Of a stretch of 64,000 bases of DNA, positions 49,127-58,302 are shown in pieces (position 1 is the stretch's first letter; every line of letters starts with the position of its first letter). Where the stretch lies: assembly GCA_016715325.1 (NCBI GenBank), contig JADKAL010000016.1, positions 62,001 to 126,000 of the forward strand. Reading direction: 5' to 3'. A program made the translations under genes and the position numbers. The stretch is from Methylococcaceae bacterium (lineage in GTDB: Bacteria; Pseudomonadota; Gammaproteobacteria; Methylococcales; Methylomonadaceae). A model generated the notes under the pieces. It was not told where the DNA came from. It was given only the letters and a program-made list of their open reading frames with translations, and did no database searches.

Positions 49127-50840
49127 GACGTCTTTCTTTCAGTTGGGTTTCGGCTTGGGCTAACTGTTCCGGTGAAATGTTGAAATAGGTCACCGATGAT
49201 AATTGGGCGGCGAGCGCCATAAGGCTTTTTTTCATACCGTCGTTAAATAAGCTTTGCTTTACTGCAGCCAATTGGCGCTGTTTTAGTTCGGTTTCAACTC
49301 GGCCTATATAGCTTCCGATGGCGCTTTCAGCCAACCACGAGGTAAGGGTCAGCATGGCGGGCGCGATCACTAAATCATGTATACCGATGCCGCCCATGAA
49401 CAGGATCGATGCCATTGCCGCCGCATCGGTCGTGACCCGTGCCGTTCGTAAGCTATTCAGCAACAGAGGTTGCTCCTGAAGTTTTAGGTAAAGTCGATTG
49501 GCGCTGTTTTCGACTTCTTCTTGGAAGGCTAAATGGTACTGCTGCGCGGATAAGGCGAAATCGCTAAGGATCGTGGCACGTTGTGTCCGTAGTAGCGTAC
49601 TGAATTCTTTCCACCATTGGCTGTTGCGGTTTAGTTCGGCTTGCAAGAGCAATTTATCGGCCAATTGGATCAGGACATGTTCCGCAATTTGTTTTAGCAG
49701 GGTAATTTCCTGACTGCTATCGGTGATGTGCAGGCGTTTTTTACCGATGCTTTTCATTTTCCGGATAGGCCAAGTCAACATTCGCCGCGTTTTCGCCAAA
49801 ATGCCCGCAATACCGGGAATTTCCAATAAATTCAGCAATTCTGCCAAGGCGTGCTGGAAAGTCTCGTAATGGTGCGGGTGGTTTAGGTAATCGCGTTGAT
49901 AGCTGTCTAAACCTTGTTTCAACACTTGCTCGACCAATTCATGCCAATCGTTTAACAGGGAATGTTCGGCCTTTACGGGTTCCAGCCAAGATTGCCAATG
50001 ATTTTGCAGTAATTCTTGTTCTAATCGAGGCTGTTTTTTTCGATTAACTTGATTTACCAGTTTTAGGAGCAGGTTGTTTTCCGGCCATTGCGGTTTGCCC
50101 AGCTCCTTATGGTAATACAACGGGATGACGGGCGGAAATTCGTCTTTTCTAACGTGTTGCCATTTATCTTTCAGAGAGTTAGCCAACAGGGTTTCCGATC
50201 CTTCGCTCAATTTGTTGAGGCAGATCAGAGTCGGTTGTTGAAGGACTTCGATGTCGGCCATGATGTCCCAGACGGATTGGTCTGCGTATTTTTCTTTGCT
50301 GACCACAAGGACGACTGCATCTGCCAATGCAATCGTACGAATGACACCTTCACGATAGTTTGACGAATCGATGGAATCGAAATCGGGCGTGTCCCAGAGG
50401 ACGGAATCGGGCAAAAAGGGGGAGTTTTGCGTGTTTTGAGTCAGCGAGTAACAATCGTGCCTGTCTTTGGGGAGTTGTTCTTGCGGTATTTGTTGAAACC
50501 GTCCGAAATACCACTGCAAATCGCTGCAATCAGAAATCGTAATTCCATTGCAAAAGCCTTGCGGATGCATCGTATAACCCGCCAACGGGCTAACGCTAGC
50601 GACGGTGCTATTCAGTAACACATTGACCAGCGTGCTTTTCCCGGCTTGGGTGGGACCTACAACTGCTAGTTGTAAAGGGGAATTCGGAAGCTTGTTTAAT
50701 AACTGTCCCTTACGTAAAAAGGCTTCCGCCAGAATTAAGTCGTCAATCCGATGCCGATAAGCTGTTTTATTTGACTCATCGCTCAGTTGGCTTAATACTG
50801 ACTGGTAGCGCTGTTTTAGTAATTGTATAAATTCCAGCAT
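49107..50840 (-). CDS. Membrane-associated GTPase (upstream member of the tandem pair)
   Basis: A 577-aa GTPase. The P-loop is VVGPTQAGKSTLVNVL (Gly-x4-GKS/T), G3 is LWDTPDFDSIDSSN and G4 is CLNKLSEG. The C-terminal half has long helices and one hydrophobic hairpin (AAMASILFMGGIGIHDLVIA, then PAMLTLTSWL). It is followed, with 20 bases of overlap, by a second GTPase of similar plan, so the two are likely to be produced together and may form heteromers at the membrane. The cargo or partner cannot be read from sequence. Confidence 0.82.
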   Translation of the reverse strand: MLEFIQLLKQRYQSVLSQLSDESNKTAYRHRIDDLILAEAFLRKGQLLNKLPNSPLQLAVVGPTQAGKSTLVNVLLNSTVASVSPLAGYTMHPQGFCNGITISDCSDLQWYFGRFQQIPQEQLPKDRHDCYSLTQNTQNSPFLPDSVLWDTPDFDSIDSSNYREGVIRTIALADAVVLVVSKEKYADQSVWDIMADIEVLQQPTLICLNKLSEGSETLLANSLKDKWQHVRKDEFPPVIPLYYHKELGKPQWPENNLLLKLVNQVNRKKQPRLEQELLQNHWQSWLEPVKAEHSLLNDWHELVEQVLKQGLDSYQRDYLNHPHHYETFQHALAELLNLLEIPGIAGILAKTRRMLTWPIRKMKSIGKKRLHITDSSQEITLLKQIAEHVLIQLADKLLLQAELNRNSQWWKEFSTLLRTQRATILSDFALSAQQYHLAFQEEVENSANRLYLKLQEQPLLLNSLRTARVTTDAAAMASILFMGGIGIHDLVIAPAMLTLTSWLAESAIGSYIGRVETELKQRQLAAVKQSLFNDGMKKSLMALAAQLSSVTYFNISPEQLAQAETQLKERRHGLRLL

Positions 50841-51015
50841 AACAGGTTTGCTTAAGTTTATAATTGATTTACATTTTACTTGGTTTCGGAAAATAAGCGT
50901 TATTTAGCTACTCGAATAAGCCGGTTTAATTACAAAGGCCGGTAAAAAACACTATCAAAAACTCAATAAATACAATGAATATCCTGCAGGGACGTAACTA
51001 TACACGAGGCAATAC

Positions 51016-51459
51016 ATGAAACGATTATCCTTATTATTCTTCATCATCTTATGTTTAGTGCTAAATGCCTGCGGTCGAGGCGGGACTGTTAACGGGCATA
51101 CGGCAAGGACTGCATACCGTTCGGTCAAAATGTTAAAAGAAAAATTACCGCCCGATAACCGGGTCGAATTTGAAGTGGCGTTTTGGACGATTCGAGACGA
51201 TAAAAAGTTGGAACAGGATTTCTTAGATACGGTTGACGGTAAATCCGCTTGGGAGATCATCGATATGGGTAAGGAAATCTATCAGCAACGTAAATCTACA
51301 GGATTTGCAGGTTATGAAAAATATAATAGCTGGGACGAAATGATCGCCAAATTCGATAAAGAACGAATCGATCAGGAAACCCGGCCCGGAAGCACTAAGC
51401 GTGATGATAGCAAAAAGAACGGTACCATCTTATATAACTTAAGAGTTCCTAACCGGTAA
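51016..51459 (+). CDS. Small lipoprotein of unknown function
   Basis: A 147-aa lipoprotein precursor: MKRLSLLFFIILCLVLNAC has the lipobox LNAC, with GAGG about seven bases upstream of the ATG. The mature part contains DNRVEFEVAFWTIRDDKKL and DGKSAWEIIDMGKEIYQQ, then a charged, probably disordered tail. It resembles DUF6694-type small lipoproteins but I would not insist. The last 21 bases overlap the 3' end of the opposite-strand DUF2959 gene. Confidence 0.75.
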   Translation: MKRLSLLFFIILCLVLNACGRGGTVNGHTARTAYRSVKMLKEKLPPDNRVEFEVAFWTIRDDKKLEQDFLDTVDGKSAWEIIDMGKEIYQQRKSTGFAGYEKYNSWDEMIAKFDKERIDQETRPGSTKRDDSKKNGTILYNLRVPNR

Positions 51460-52143
51460 AGCTTTTTGGTTGGACAGAAGCGAAACGAACTGGCTGGCTT
51501 CAACGATAGTCAGTTCCATCGCATGAATCAGTTGGCTGATGTCGATGCCGATGTCAATAAATTCATGATGCAACGCGGATATGGCACGTGCGTTCAAGTT
51601 ATGTTTTAAGTACAAAACCTGATCTTTGAAAGACGATAATACCGGTTGAATTTTGGCTTCGGCTTGACGCATCGTTTTAATTAGCCGTATATAGTTCTGT
51701 TTGGCAGCTTTAAGTTGCTGCTTGCTGTTGTTCTTTAAGGTGCGGTCAGAGTATTCGTTTAATTCGCTCTCCCATTCGGCAAACAAGGCGTTGCTGACTT
51801 CTTCAATAGCCCGGATCCGATCACTGACGGCATCCGATTTGGCTCGGCAAAACTGATACTGCCGGTTCAATTGATGATAGGTATGTTCAAGCGATGTTTC
51901 TTTAACATTGACTAACGATTTGAATTTACCGAGGGCGTTTTCAAATTCATTGCGTGTATCTTGCAGGCTGGTACAAGCCCGTTCGACTTGATATACCACA
52001 ATCTCCCGCTTATGCTCGCCGATGGATTCTCTGGCGCTGTAATAAAAATTCCTGAAAAGCTTTGAAATAACGTTGCTTACTAATCCGCTAAGAAAACTTT
52101 TGGAGGACGATTTGCCGGAGTTAGGCGATGAAATTTTCTGCAT
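51439..52143 (-). CDS. DUF2959 family coiled-coil protein
   Basis: A 234-aa protein matching the DUF2959 family: FYYSARESIGEHKREIVV, then DTRNEFENALGKFKSLVN, and the C-terminal VLYLKHNLNARAISALHHEF. It is nearly all helical coiled coil. Unlike many relatives, the N-terminus (MQKISSPNSGKSSSKSF) lacks a lipobox. A short amphipathic segment near residues 18-32 may associate with membranes. The ATG overlaps the end of the COG2054 kinase gene by 23 bases, so it is likely the last gene of the pabB-kinase-DUF2959 operon. Confidence 0.82.
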   Translation of the reverse strand: MQKISSPNSGKSSSKSFLSGLVSNVISKLFRNFYYSARESIGEHKREIVVYQVERACTSLQDTRNEFENALGKFKSLVNVKETSLEHTYHQLNRQYQFCRAKSDAVSDRIRAIEEVSNALFAEWESELNEYSDRTLKNNSKQQLKAAKQNYIRLIKTMRQAEAKIQPVLSSFKDQVLYLKHNLNARAISALHHEFIDIGIDISQLIHAMELTIVEASQFVSLLSNQKALPVRNS

Positions 52144-52682
52144 GGACGATGTTTACTTTAACTGCGGTTTGTTGGGTATATTTAATGAATGATGCATCGA
52201 CAACTTGAAGTTGCGCGAGCTTCAAAAGATCGAAATCAGTCTCAATTTTAACAGATTTGACGACTATAAGCTCATCGGCCGAGAGCGAGTTAGCCAGCCA
52301 TGCCGATAAACTATCCGAGGTCACATTCCAAGAAGAGGGTATTCCTGCGTGATCCAATTCTGCGATTTCGGGTGACCAGATGGCAATCCCGCTGGCGGTT
52401 TTTATTTTTTTGAAATCGGCGACTGAATCAAACAACGAAAATTCCGGTTTGAGGGCTTTAATCAGCAAAGCCGATTGTTTCATAGCGAGCAAGGCCATTT
52501 GGTGCGCTGTCCTGTCGTCGAATTGCCATTCGCTGTTGAGCTTCCCTAACTTGATCAGCAAACACACCGCCGCCCGGCACAATAACCGTATGCTTATCGC
52601 GAAAACAGCGGTCGATCTTGTCTAAACAAGGAAATAGTTTGCCGGAAGACATTAAACTGCCGCCCAGTTTGATGACGATCAT
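52121..52682 (-). pseudogene. COG2054-type amino acid/uridylate kinase family protein, 1-base frameshift
   Basis: Frames 52458-52682 and 52121-52582 join to a protein of about 186 aa. The N-terminus MIVIKLGGSLMSSGKLFPCL and VIVPGGGVFADQVREAQQ are amino-acid-kinase signatures. The restored junction reads QQRWQFDDRTAHQMALLAMK, which needs one A removed at 52528-52531. COG2054 kinases occur in archaea and methylotrophs and are linked to methanofuran/tetrahydromethanopterin-type cofactor genes. The start overlaps the pabB stop (ATGA). A link to C1 cofactor biosynthesis is inference. Confidence 0.78.
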
Positions 52683-54061
52683 TTAACGCTGAGTTTTCTT
52701 AGTAAATTCAACAGGGCGGCGGCTTTGTCGAAGCATTCTTGATATTCCTCTTCCAGATCGGAGTCGTTAACGATGCCGCCGCCCGCCCAAAACCGTATCG
52801 TGCCGTTGGAATGTACGAGCGTTCGAATGGCGATATTGCTATCCATATTACCGTCGAATCCCATATAGCCGATCGCGCCGCAATAAATACCGCGCCGGTT
52901 GGGTTCGAGCTCTTCGATGATTTCCATTGCGCGGATTTTCGGGGCGCCGGTTATCGAGCCGCCGGGAAAGCAGCTTTTTAACAAATCTAACGCGTGGCGG
53001 CCTCCAGCCAAAACACCGGACACCGTACTGACTAAATGATGCACGGTTTCATAACTTTCCACCGCAAAAAGGGCAGGGACTTTTACCGAACCCTTTTGGC
53101 AGGTTTTGCTTAAATCGTTGCGAAGTAAATCGACGATCATCAGATTTTCCGCTCGGTCTTTAAGGCTGTTGCGTAATTCGTCGATCTGATGCCAATCGGA
53201 CGCAGGATAGGCTCTTCTCGGCCGTGTGCCTTTGATGGGTTTGGTTTCGACCTGACCGTTAACCAGTTTTAAAAAACGTTCGGGCGAAGAACTCAAAATT
53301 TGGATTTCCGGGAAATTAAGATAAGCACTAAAAGGCGCTGAATTCATTTCCCGTAATTGTTGATATGCCGTCCAAGGCGAGCCGGTGCAATCCGCTACAA
53401 AGCGCTGGGTAAGATTGACCTGATAGCAGTCGCCTTCTTTCAGATAATGTTTAATTCGTTGAAAAGCATGGGCATAACCAGCCTTGTCCATATTGGCTTT
53501 AATTTCGCTGGTTACAATGAAAGGCGCAGAGCTGCTTTCAGTCGGTAGCTGGCTGAACATGCCTTTTAATAGTTGCCAGTGATAGTCGTCGCAGCCATGT
53601 CCGACCAAAAAACTTCGGCGTTGATGATGGTCGACGACAACCGCCCAGTTGTAAATACCTATAGCCATTTCTGGGATATGCTCGGCATCTTCCGCTAAAG
53701 CGGGCAGTTTTTCCAAGCGCCGCGCCAAGTCGTAAGAAAAGTAACCGATAGCGCCGCCGTTAAATGGCAAACCGGCAAAGCCTTCAAAGGGGTTCGCTAC
53801 TAATTCCGCTTTCACTAAATCGAAAGGATCTTCGCTCGAATGAATAATCGACCCGTTCCGGTTAATCTGAGTGATTTCGCTGCGTGTAACCAACGTAACG
53901 ACGGGTTCGGCGGCGATAATGTCATATCGGCCTTGCTTGCCATGCGGAAAGCCGCTATCGAGAAATACCGCCCAAGGCTGGTCGGTTATTACTGAAAATA
54001 ACGCGGCGCTATCGGGGAAGTAGGGCAATGTAGAAATGAGTTGTTTATTAGAGACTATCAA
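52679..54061 (-). CDS. pabB: Aminodeoxychorismate synthase component I
   Basis: A 460-aa chorismate-utilising enzyme. The Lys of TKPIKGTRPRR marks aminodeoxychorismate synthase rather than anthranilate synthase, which has Ala there. Other motifs are YQVNLTQRF, SSSPERFLKL, FPGGSITGAPKIRAMEII and GAIGYMGFDGNMD. It converts chorismate and glutamine-derived ammonia to aminodeoxychorismate, leading to p-aminobenzoate for folate and, in methylotrophs, methanopterin-type cofactors. The start is TTG at 54061; no better in-frame ATG lies near. It is the first gene of a unit with the COG2054 kinase. Confidence 0.9.
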   Translation of the reverse strand: MIVSNKQLISTLPYFPDSAALFSVITDQPWAVFLDSGFPHGKQGRYDIIAAEPVVTLVTRSEITQINRNGSIIHSSEDPFDLVKAELVANPFEGFAGLPFNGGAIGYFSYDLARRLEKLPALAEDAEHIPEMAIGIYNWAVVVDHHQRRSFLVGHGCDDYHWQLLKGMFSQLPTESSSAPFIVTSEIKANMDKAGYAHAFQRIKHYLKEGDCYQVNLTQRFVADCTGSPWTAYQQLREMNSAPFSAYLNFPEIQILSSSPERFLKLVNGQVETKPIKGTRPRRAYPASDWHQIDELRNSLKDRAENLMIVDLLRNDLSKTCQKGSVKVPALFAVESYETVHHLVSTVSGVLAGGRHALDLLKSCFPGGSITGAPKIRAMEIIEELEPNRRGIYCGAIGYMGFDGNMDSNIAIRTLVHSNGTIRFWAGGGIVNDSDLEEEYQECFDKAAALLNLLRKLSVK

Positions 54062-54159
54062 ACGAGCGTGAGATATAGAAAATATTTCAGTTTTATTACC
54101 TTGTATAATGCCACAAGGCTAGTATTCGATGTTGAAATTATAGTTTCGCCCCTTTGAAA

Positions 54160-54265
54160 ACCTAATTTCCGTTCGCCCTTGTGCCCTTTGGGTATTGAGT
54201 TTGTCGAAAGGTAGTCTGTGCATCGACGGGCTCAACAAGAACGGTTCAGATTTTAAAAGGTCGAA
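54160..54265. repeat. Degenerate copy of the dispersed palindromic repeat
   Basis: The segment holds CCGTTCGCCCTTGTGCCCTT, GAGTTTGTCGAAAGG, CGACGGGCTCAACAAGAACGG and a terminal GTTCAGATTTTAAAAGG. These match blocks of the 27238 and 2877 copies in order but with many changes. Low confidence on the exact ends. Confidence 0.45.
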
Positions 54266-54299
54266 TCAATAGCTGTGTTTTATCTAGAGTATTTAGAAA

Positions 54300-54650
54300 T
54301 TAAATCTTTTCCCTAAACATAAAATAAACCGCCAGCAATAAACATAACCCCGCCCATAGATAATCCAGTTTAAGCGGTTCGCGCAGATAGAACAGGGAAA
54401 ACGGCACGAAAATCGATAAGGTAATCACTTCTTGCATCACTTTTAACTGTCCGACACTCAATACAGTATAACCGATACGATTTGCAGGAACTTGAAGCAG
54501 GTATTCGAACAGCGCGATACCCCAACTGACCATTGCAGCAATCCACCATGCCTTGGTATTTAGCTCCCTTAAATGGGCGTACCATGCAAACGTCATGAAC
54601 ACATTGCTGCACAGCAATAATGAAATGCTGATTAAAATAGGATGACTCAT
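54300..54650 (-). CDS. DUF486 family four-helix membrane protein
   Basis: A 116-aa inner-membrane protein with four hydrophobic segments (ILISISLLLCSNVFMTFAW, WWIAAMVSWGIALFEYLL, VLSVGQLKVMQEVITLSIF, YLWAGLCLLLAVYFMF). DUF486 is related in size and topology to small multidrug-type transporters, though transport has not been shown. The start codon follows the P-type ATPase stop by seven bases on the same strand, so it is likely the last gene of that operon. Confidence 0.85.
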   Translation of the reverse strand: MSHPILISISLLLCSNVFMTFAWYAHLRELNTKAWWIAAMVSWGIALFEYLLQVPANRIGYTVLSVGQLKVMQEVITLSIFVPFSLFYLREPLKLDYLWAGLCLLLAVYFMFREKI

Positions 54651-54657
54651 TTTGGTT

Positions 54658-56592
54658 TTAAAAATCGGACAAGGTTTTGGGTGGAATAGCAGCTCTTAAT
54701 GCGTTCAAAATAGCCAGCACGTCGATGAATTCCTGAATAATCGCGCCAACCACGGGGGTAATGTAACCGTAACCGGCAAACGCCATTCCGATTATGCTTA
54801 AGACGATGCCGCCTACCGCGCTTTGCATGGCGATCCGGTGCATCCGTTCGCCGATGTGGAATAATTCATCAACCTTTAACAGCGAACTATCCATGATGAC
54901 GGCATCGGCCGATTCGCCGGTAATATCGCTGTTTTGCCCGAAAGCGATACCGATGGTTGCTGCCGTTAAGGCCGGTGCATCGTTAATGCCGTCTCCCAGG
55001 TAAACCGTTTTCGCGGCTTTGGTTTCTTTTCTAACAATATCGAGTTTCTGTTCCGGACTTTGGTTGAAAAAAACATGCTCGATGCCGACTTTTTTTGCGA
55101 GATAACGGACTTCTGATTCCCGGTCGCCGGAGACGATCATAACGCGATCGAAGGCGTGATTCGGCCGTAAATGATTGACGAAGGAAGGACTATCTACTCG
55201 CACTTCGTCGCGGAATTGCAACAAGGCGGCGAACGCATTGTCGATTAAAACCGCGCATTCTAAACCGCCGCTGGCAGGCGGTAACAGAGCAGAAATATCG
55301 GGATAATGTTCGACTAGGCTTTTACGGCTGGTGACTTGGACTAATTTCCCGTCAACCTTCCCGATAATGCCTTCGCCTGCCAGTTCCTGAATATTTTCGA
55401 CTTTCAAAAACGATAAGCCTGATTTTTCCGCGGCTTTGACGATAGAGCCTGACAACGGATGACGAGAATATCGTTCCAAGCTAGCGATCAGGATTAAGAT
55501 GTCCTGTTCAGTATAGGGCTCGGCAGGCAATAATTGCGTCAAAGTCGGACGGCCATAAGTCAACGTGCCGGTTTTATCGAAAATCGCTGTCCGGCAGGCC
55601 GAAATCGTTTCCAGAATGGCGGGGTTTTTGATAATAATCTCGCGTTTTGCCGCCAAGGAAATCGAGCTAATAATGACAACCGGAATGCCGATCAACAAAG
55701 GGCAGGGCGTAGCAATGACCAGTACCGCTAAAAACCGGACAACATCGCCGGAATACCACCATGCCGCGATGGCGGCAGCTAATGCTAGCGGCGCATACCA
55801 CGCGCCTAATTTATCGCCCAAGCGCCTGAGTTGCGGTCTATCCTGTTCAGAACGACGCATGACTTCGGTGATTTTGGCGTAACGCGAATCGACCACCAGT
55901 TTATCGGCGCGGATCGTTAAAGCGGAGTCGCTGTTAATTGCACCCGACATCACCGGCGAGCCGCTGGTTTTTTCCATGAGATACGGTTCGCCGGTCAGGT
56001 AGGATTCGTCCATCGAGCCGATGCCTTCCAGCACCGTGCCGTCTACGGGACAAATTTCGTGCGGCAAAACCAGCAATTGATCACCGATCTGGACCTTATC
56101 GGTGGAAATATCGGTCACCGTACCGTCAATTTTTTTATGGGCGATAGCCGGCATCCGTTTCGCCAAGGCTTCCAGGACTGACGAAGCTTTTTTGACCGCA
56201 TAAGTTTCCAGCACCACTCCGCTCGCCAGCATAAGCACCACAAGACATCCGGCGAGATATTCTTCCAGGCAAACCGCCGTAATAATTGAAATTCCCGCCA
56301 GTAAATCCGCGCCGAAATCGCCTTTGAAGAAATCCCCGATGATTCGCAAAACCAACGGTAAGCCGCCCAATGCCAACACCAGTAGCAAAGGCAAGTGCAC
56401 AAAAGCAAAGGAATAATTAAATTTATGCTGGAAAATCGGCGCGTTTTCACCGGCTAAACTGACATCGAGTCCTATTGTGTAACTTTCATACCCGGTATTG
56501 AAAAAGTATTTCATCAATAGATACGCACAAATACCTACCAAACTGAAAAACAGAATGGATTTTTCAGGTGCGGTGTGTTGGGTTTGGGGCAT
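54658..56592 (-). CDS. Heavy-metal translocating P-type ATPase
   Basis: A 644-aa P1B ATPase. Motifs are DESYLTGEPYLMEK (actuator TGE), ATPCPLLIGIPVVI (the metal-coordinating CPx motif), FDKTGTLTYG (phosphorylated Asp), YSRHPLSGSIVKA (HP locus) and GDGINDAPALTAATI. About eight membrane segments. There is no N-terminal metal-binding domain with CxxC, so the cargo (Zn, Cd, Pb, Cu or Mn) cannot be read confidently. Downstream of an LspA-like gene it resembles resistance units such as those for Pb/Cd, where an LspA-type protease is also present. Expected role is metal efflux. Confidence 0.88.
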   Translation of the reverse strand: MPQTQHTAPEKSILFFSLVGICAYLLMKYFFNTGYESYTIGLDVSLAGENAPIFQHKFNYSFAFVHLPLLLVLALGGLPLVLRIIGDFFKGDFGADLLAGISIITAVCLEEYLAGCLVVLMLASGVVLETYAVKKASSVLEALAKRMPAIAHKKIDGTVTDISTDKVQIGDQLLVLPHEICPVDGTVLEGIGSMDESYLTGEPYLMEKTSGSPVMSGAINSDSALTIRADKLVVDSRYAKITEVMRRSEQDRPQLRRLGDKLGAWYAPLALAAAIAAWWYSGDVVRFLAVLVIATPCPLLIGIPVVIISSISLAAKREIIIKNPAILETISACRTAIFDKTGTLTYGRPTLTQLLPAEPYTEQDILILIASLERYSRHPLSGSIVKAAEKSGLSFLKVENIQELAGEGIIGKVDGKLVQVTSRKSLVEHYPDISALLPPASGGLECAVLIDNAFAALLQFRDEVRVDSPSFVNHLRPNHAFDRVMIVSGDRESEVRYLAKKVGIEHVFFNQSPEQKLDIVRKETKAAKTVYLGDGINDAPALTAATIGIAFGQNSDITGESADAVIMDSSLLKVDELFHIGERMHRIAMQSAVGGIVLSIIGMAFAGYGYITPVVGAIIQEFIDVLAILNALRAAIPPKTLSDF

Positions 56593-56648
56593 AAAGCGTT
56601 CTTGAAATGACGGTAAGCTTAATTAAATGTTAACTAGCCGGTAGAGTG

Positions 56649-57152
56649 TTACGCCGGTTTGCTTCCTATGTGCTTTTGTTTTCCAAATGCATCGAACATT
56701 AAAATCAATGCGCCCGCCGAAACGGCAATATCCGCCACATTGAAAATACCGGTACGCAAAGAGCCAATGCCGATATTTATAAAGTCGACGACATAGCCTA
56801 AAAATATCCGGTCGATTAAATTGCCGACGCCGCCCGCAAGCAACAAAGATAGCGCTACAAGTTCCAGTCCGGAAAGCGATTTCGAGAACAAAAGATAAGC
56901 CAGTAAAGCCAGCAGCATCAAACCCACGCCAGCCGAGAACAGGCCGGTACGCAACTCTACCGGTAATGTTGCGCCGAAACTCAAAAAGGCTCCGGTATTA
57001 TGCGCAAGCTGTAATCGAAGGGAATCGCCGAGAAAGGAAAATGCACCGGCATCGGAAAGAAACGATTCCGCGACCGATTTTGAGGATTGATCGCAGCTAA
57101 CACACGTTATCAGAACGATAATTACTAATGAAATACGTTTGGAAATAGTCAT
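56649..57152 (-). CDS. LspA-like prolipoprotein signal peptidase
   Basis: The chosen ATG at 57150-57152 gives 167 aa, the usual LspA length; a further ATG at 57206 adds a nonconserved 18 residues. Family features are CDQSSK near residue 20, AHNTGAFLSF, GGVGNLIDR with catalytic Asp114, and FNVADIAV with catalytic Asp141. Four membrane segments. It would cleave lipoprotein signals before the lipid-modified Cys. It is 56 bases upstream of a heavy-metal ATPase gene, which suggests a specialised copy rather than the housekeeping enzyme. Confidence 0.8.
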   Translation of the reverse strand: MTISKRISLVIIVLITCVSCDQSSKSVAESFLSDAGAFSFLGDSLRLQLAHNTGAFLSFGATLPVELRTGLFSAGVGLMLLALLAYLLFSKSLSGLELVALSLLLAGGVGNLIDRIFLGYVVDFINIGIGSLRTGIFNVADIAVSAGALILMFDAFGKQKHIGSKPA

Positions 57153-57423
57153 TGAGTTTTTATTAAATAGATTGAACGGCTCAAGATCTTTGCTATTAAC
57201 CGGCATTACATCACAAAATTGAAATAACGGCAGGCGAACAGTTTATGAATAGTTAATAATAGATCAAGTTTTGTTATCCGAGCAAAACAGAATCTCATAA
57301 TATTTTGATTTTATTAGTTTAACGCTCTTTAAATGTCGAGCATGTCGAAGTATGTTAGAGATGCCTTAATTTTACGACAGTTAACATTGACCTGTAACAG
57401 CAATATTAAATTTTGGAGTTATT

Positions 57424-57669
57424 TTGAACAAACTATATAATTTAAATGGGAATCTTGCCCTACTAATCCTCCTGTTGTTCGGCTGCTTAATGACGACACA
57501 TGCTCATGCTAGGAGTCTTTATAAATCGATAGATGCAAAAGGGAAGGTCACTTACAGCAACCATCCGACTGCACAGAGCCAATCTTCAGAGAATATCAGC
57601 TTATTAAAAGCGAGTCCTAAATTTAGCGTTACTCCTAAACAAAACGTCCGCTCATCATCCAAGTCATAG
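57424..57669 (+). CDS. Small DUF4124-like exported protein
   Basis: An 81-aa precursor. The start is TTG at 57424 with GGAG five bases upstream, which supports this unusual codon. A signal peptide (ALLILLLFGCLMTTHAHA) ends before RSLYKS. The mature part YKSIDAKGKVTYSNHPTA matches the DUF4124 motif, in which an aromatic residue and GKVTYS are conserved. The role is unknown; many are secreted and short. The rest is Ser/Lys-rich. Confidence 0.65.
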   Translation: MNKLYNLNGNLALLILLLFGCLMTTHAHARSLYKSIDAKGKVTYSNHPTAQSQSSENISLLKASPKFSVTPKQNVRSSSKS

Positions 57670-58302
57670 GAAGCATCAATTGAGCCCGTTATATTGTTAA
57701 GTAATGAGCTAAAAATACGAACGATGCGGCGGTTATTTATTTAATATCAAATACTTGTCGATATCCTAAAGGTCATTTTGATATTTAGGTTAGAGGTGCG
57801 AAATTAATTCAGTTACAGTCGACTGCTCGAGATCAATAAACGATAGCTTAAGCATCCCAAGCTCCGGGACGGCTATTTTTCATAACCTTAAGTGAATGCC
57901 GTCCAGTTTTCCAATCTAATAAAATAGCTTAATGGCTTCTTTTTAATCATACAAGAGTGTACGTTCGTGTTATGATAAAAAGCTTGTTAAACAACAAGCT
58001 GAACAATTAAACCATTCTCTTCAAATGCTGGATGAAGCCTTAATGCTATTGAGCATTTCGAAAAATAACCGAATTTCTATTTTCAGCACTTTAATGATTA
58101 TTCAAGAGAATAACGAATTAATGGTGTTAACACGGCGGCATGAATTAGATCATAACGAATAATATCGAATACTTCAGCCTAGCGAAGCTGTTTAAACTTG
58201 TCCGATCAAGCCCTAGTTAATTGAAAATAAAAACATAAAGAGATAGGACTTATTTGTTAAGGTTGATTTTATCGACTCGAATCGAAATAACAAAACTAAA
58301 CC
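57670..58302. other. Intergenic region with one weak open frame
   Basis: About 630 bases upstream of ttcA. An open frame from 57947 to 58162 has protein-like composition (KQQAEQLNHSLQMLDEALML, then FSTLMIIQENNEL) but no ATG before 58025; from there it is only 45 aa. It may be a tiny gene or the remnant of a larger one. No RNA gene or terminator stands out. Confidence 0.35.

Noticed and set aside
57947..58162. Small gene upstream of ttcA
   Set aside because: The frame is open and protein-like but has no start codon before 58025 and no ribosome site; kept only as a note on the intergenic region.
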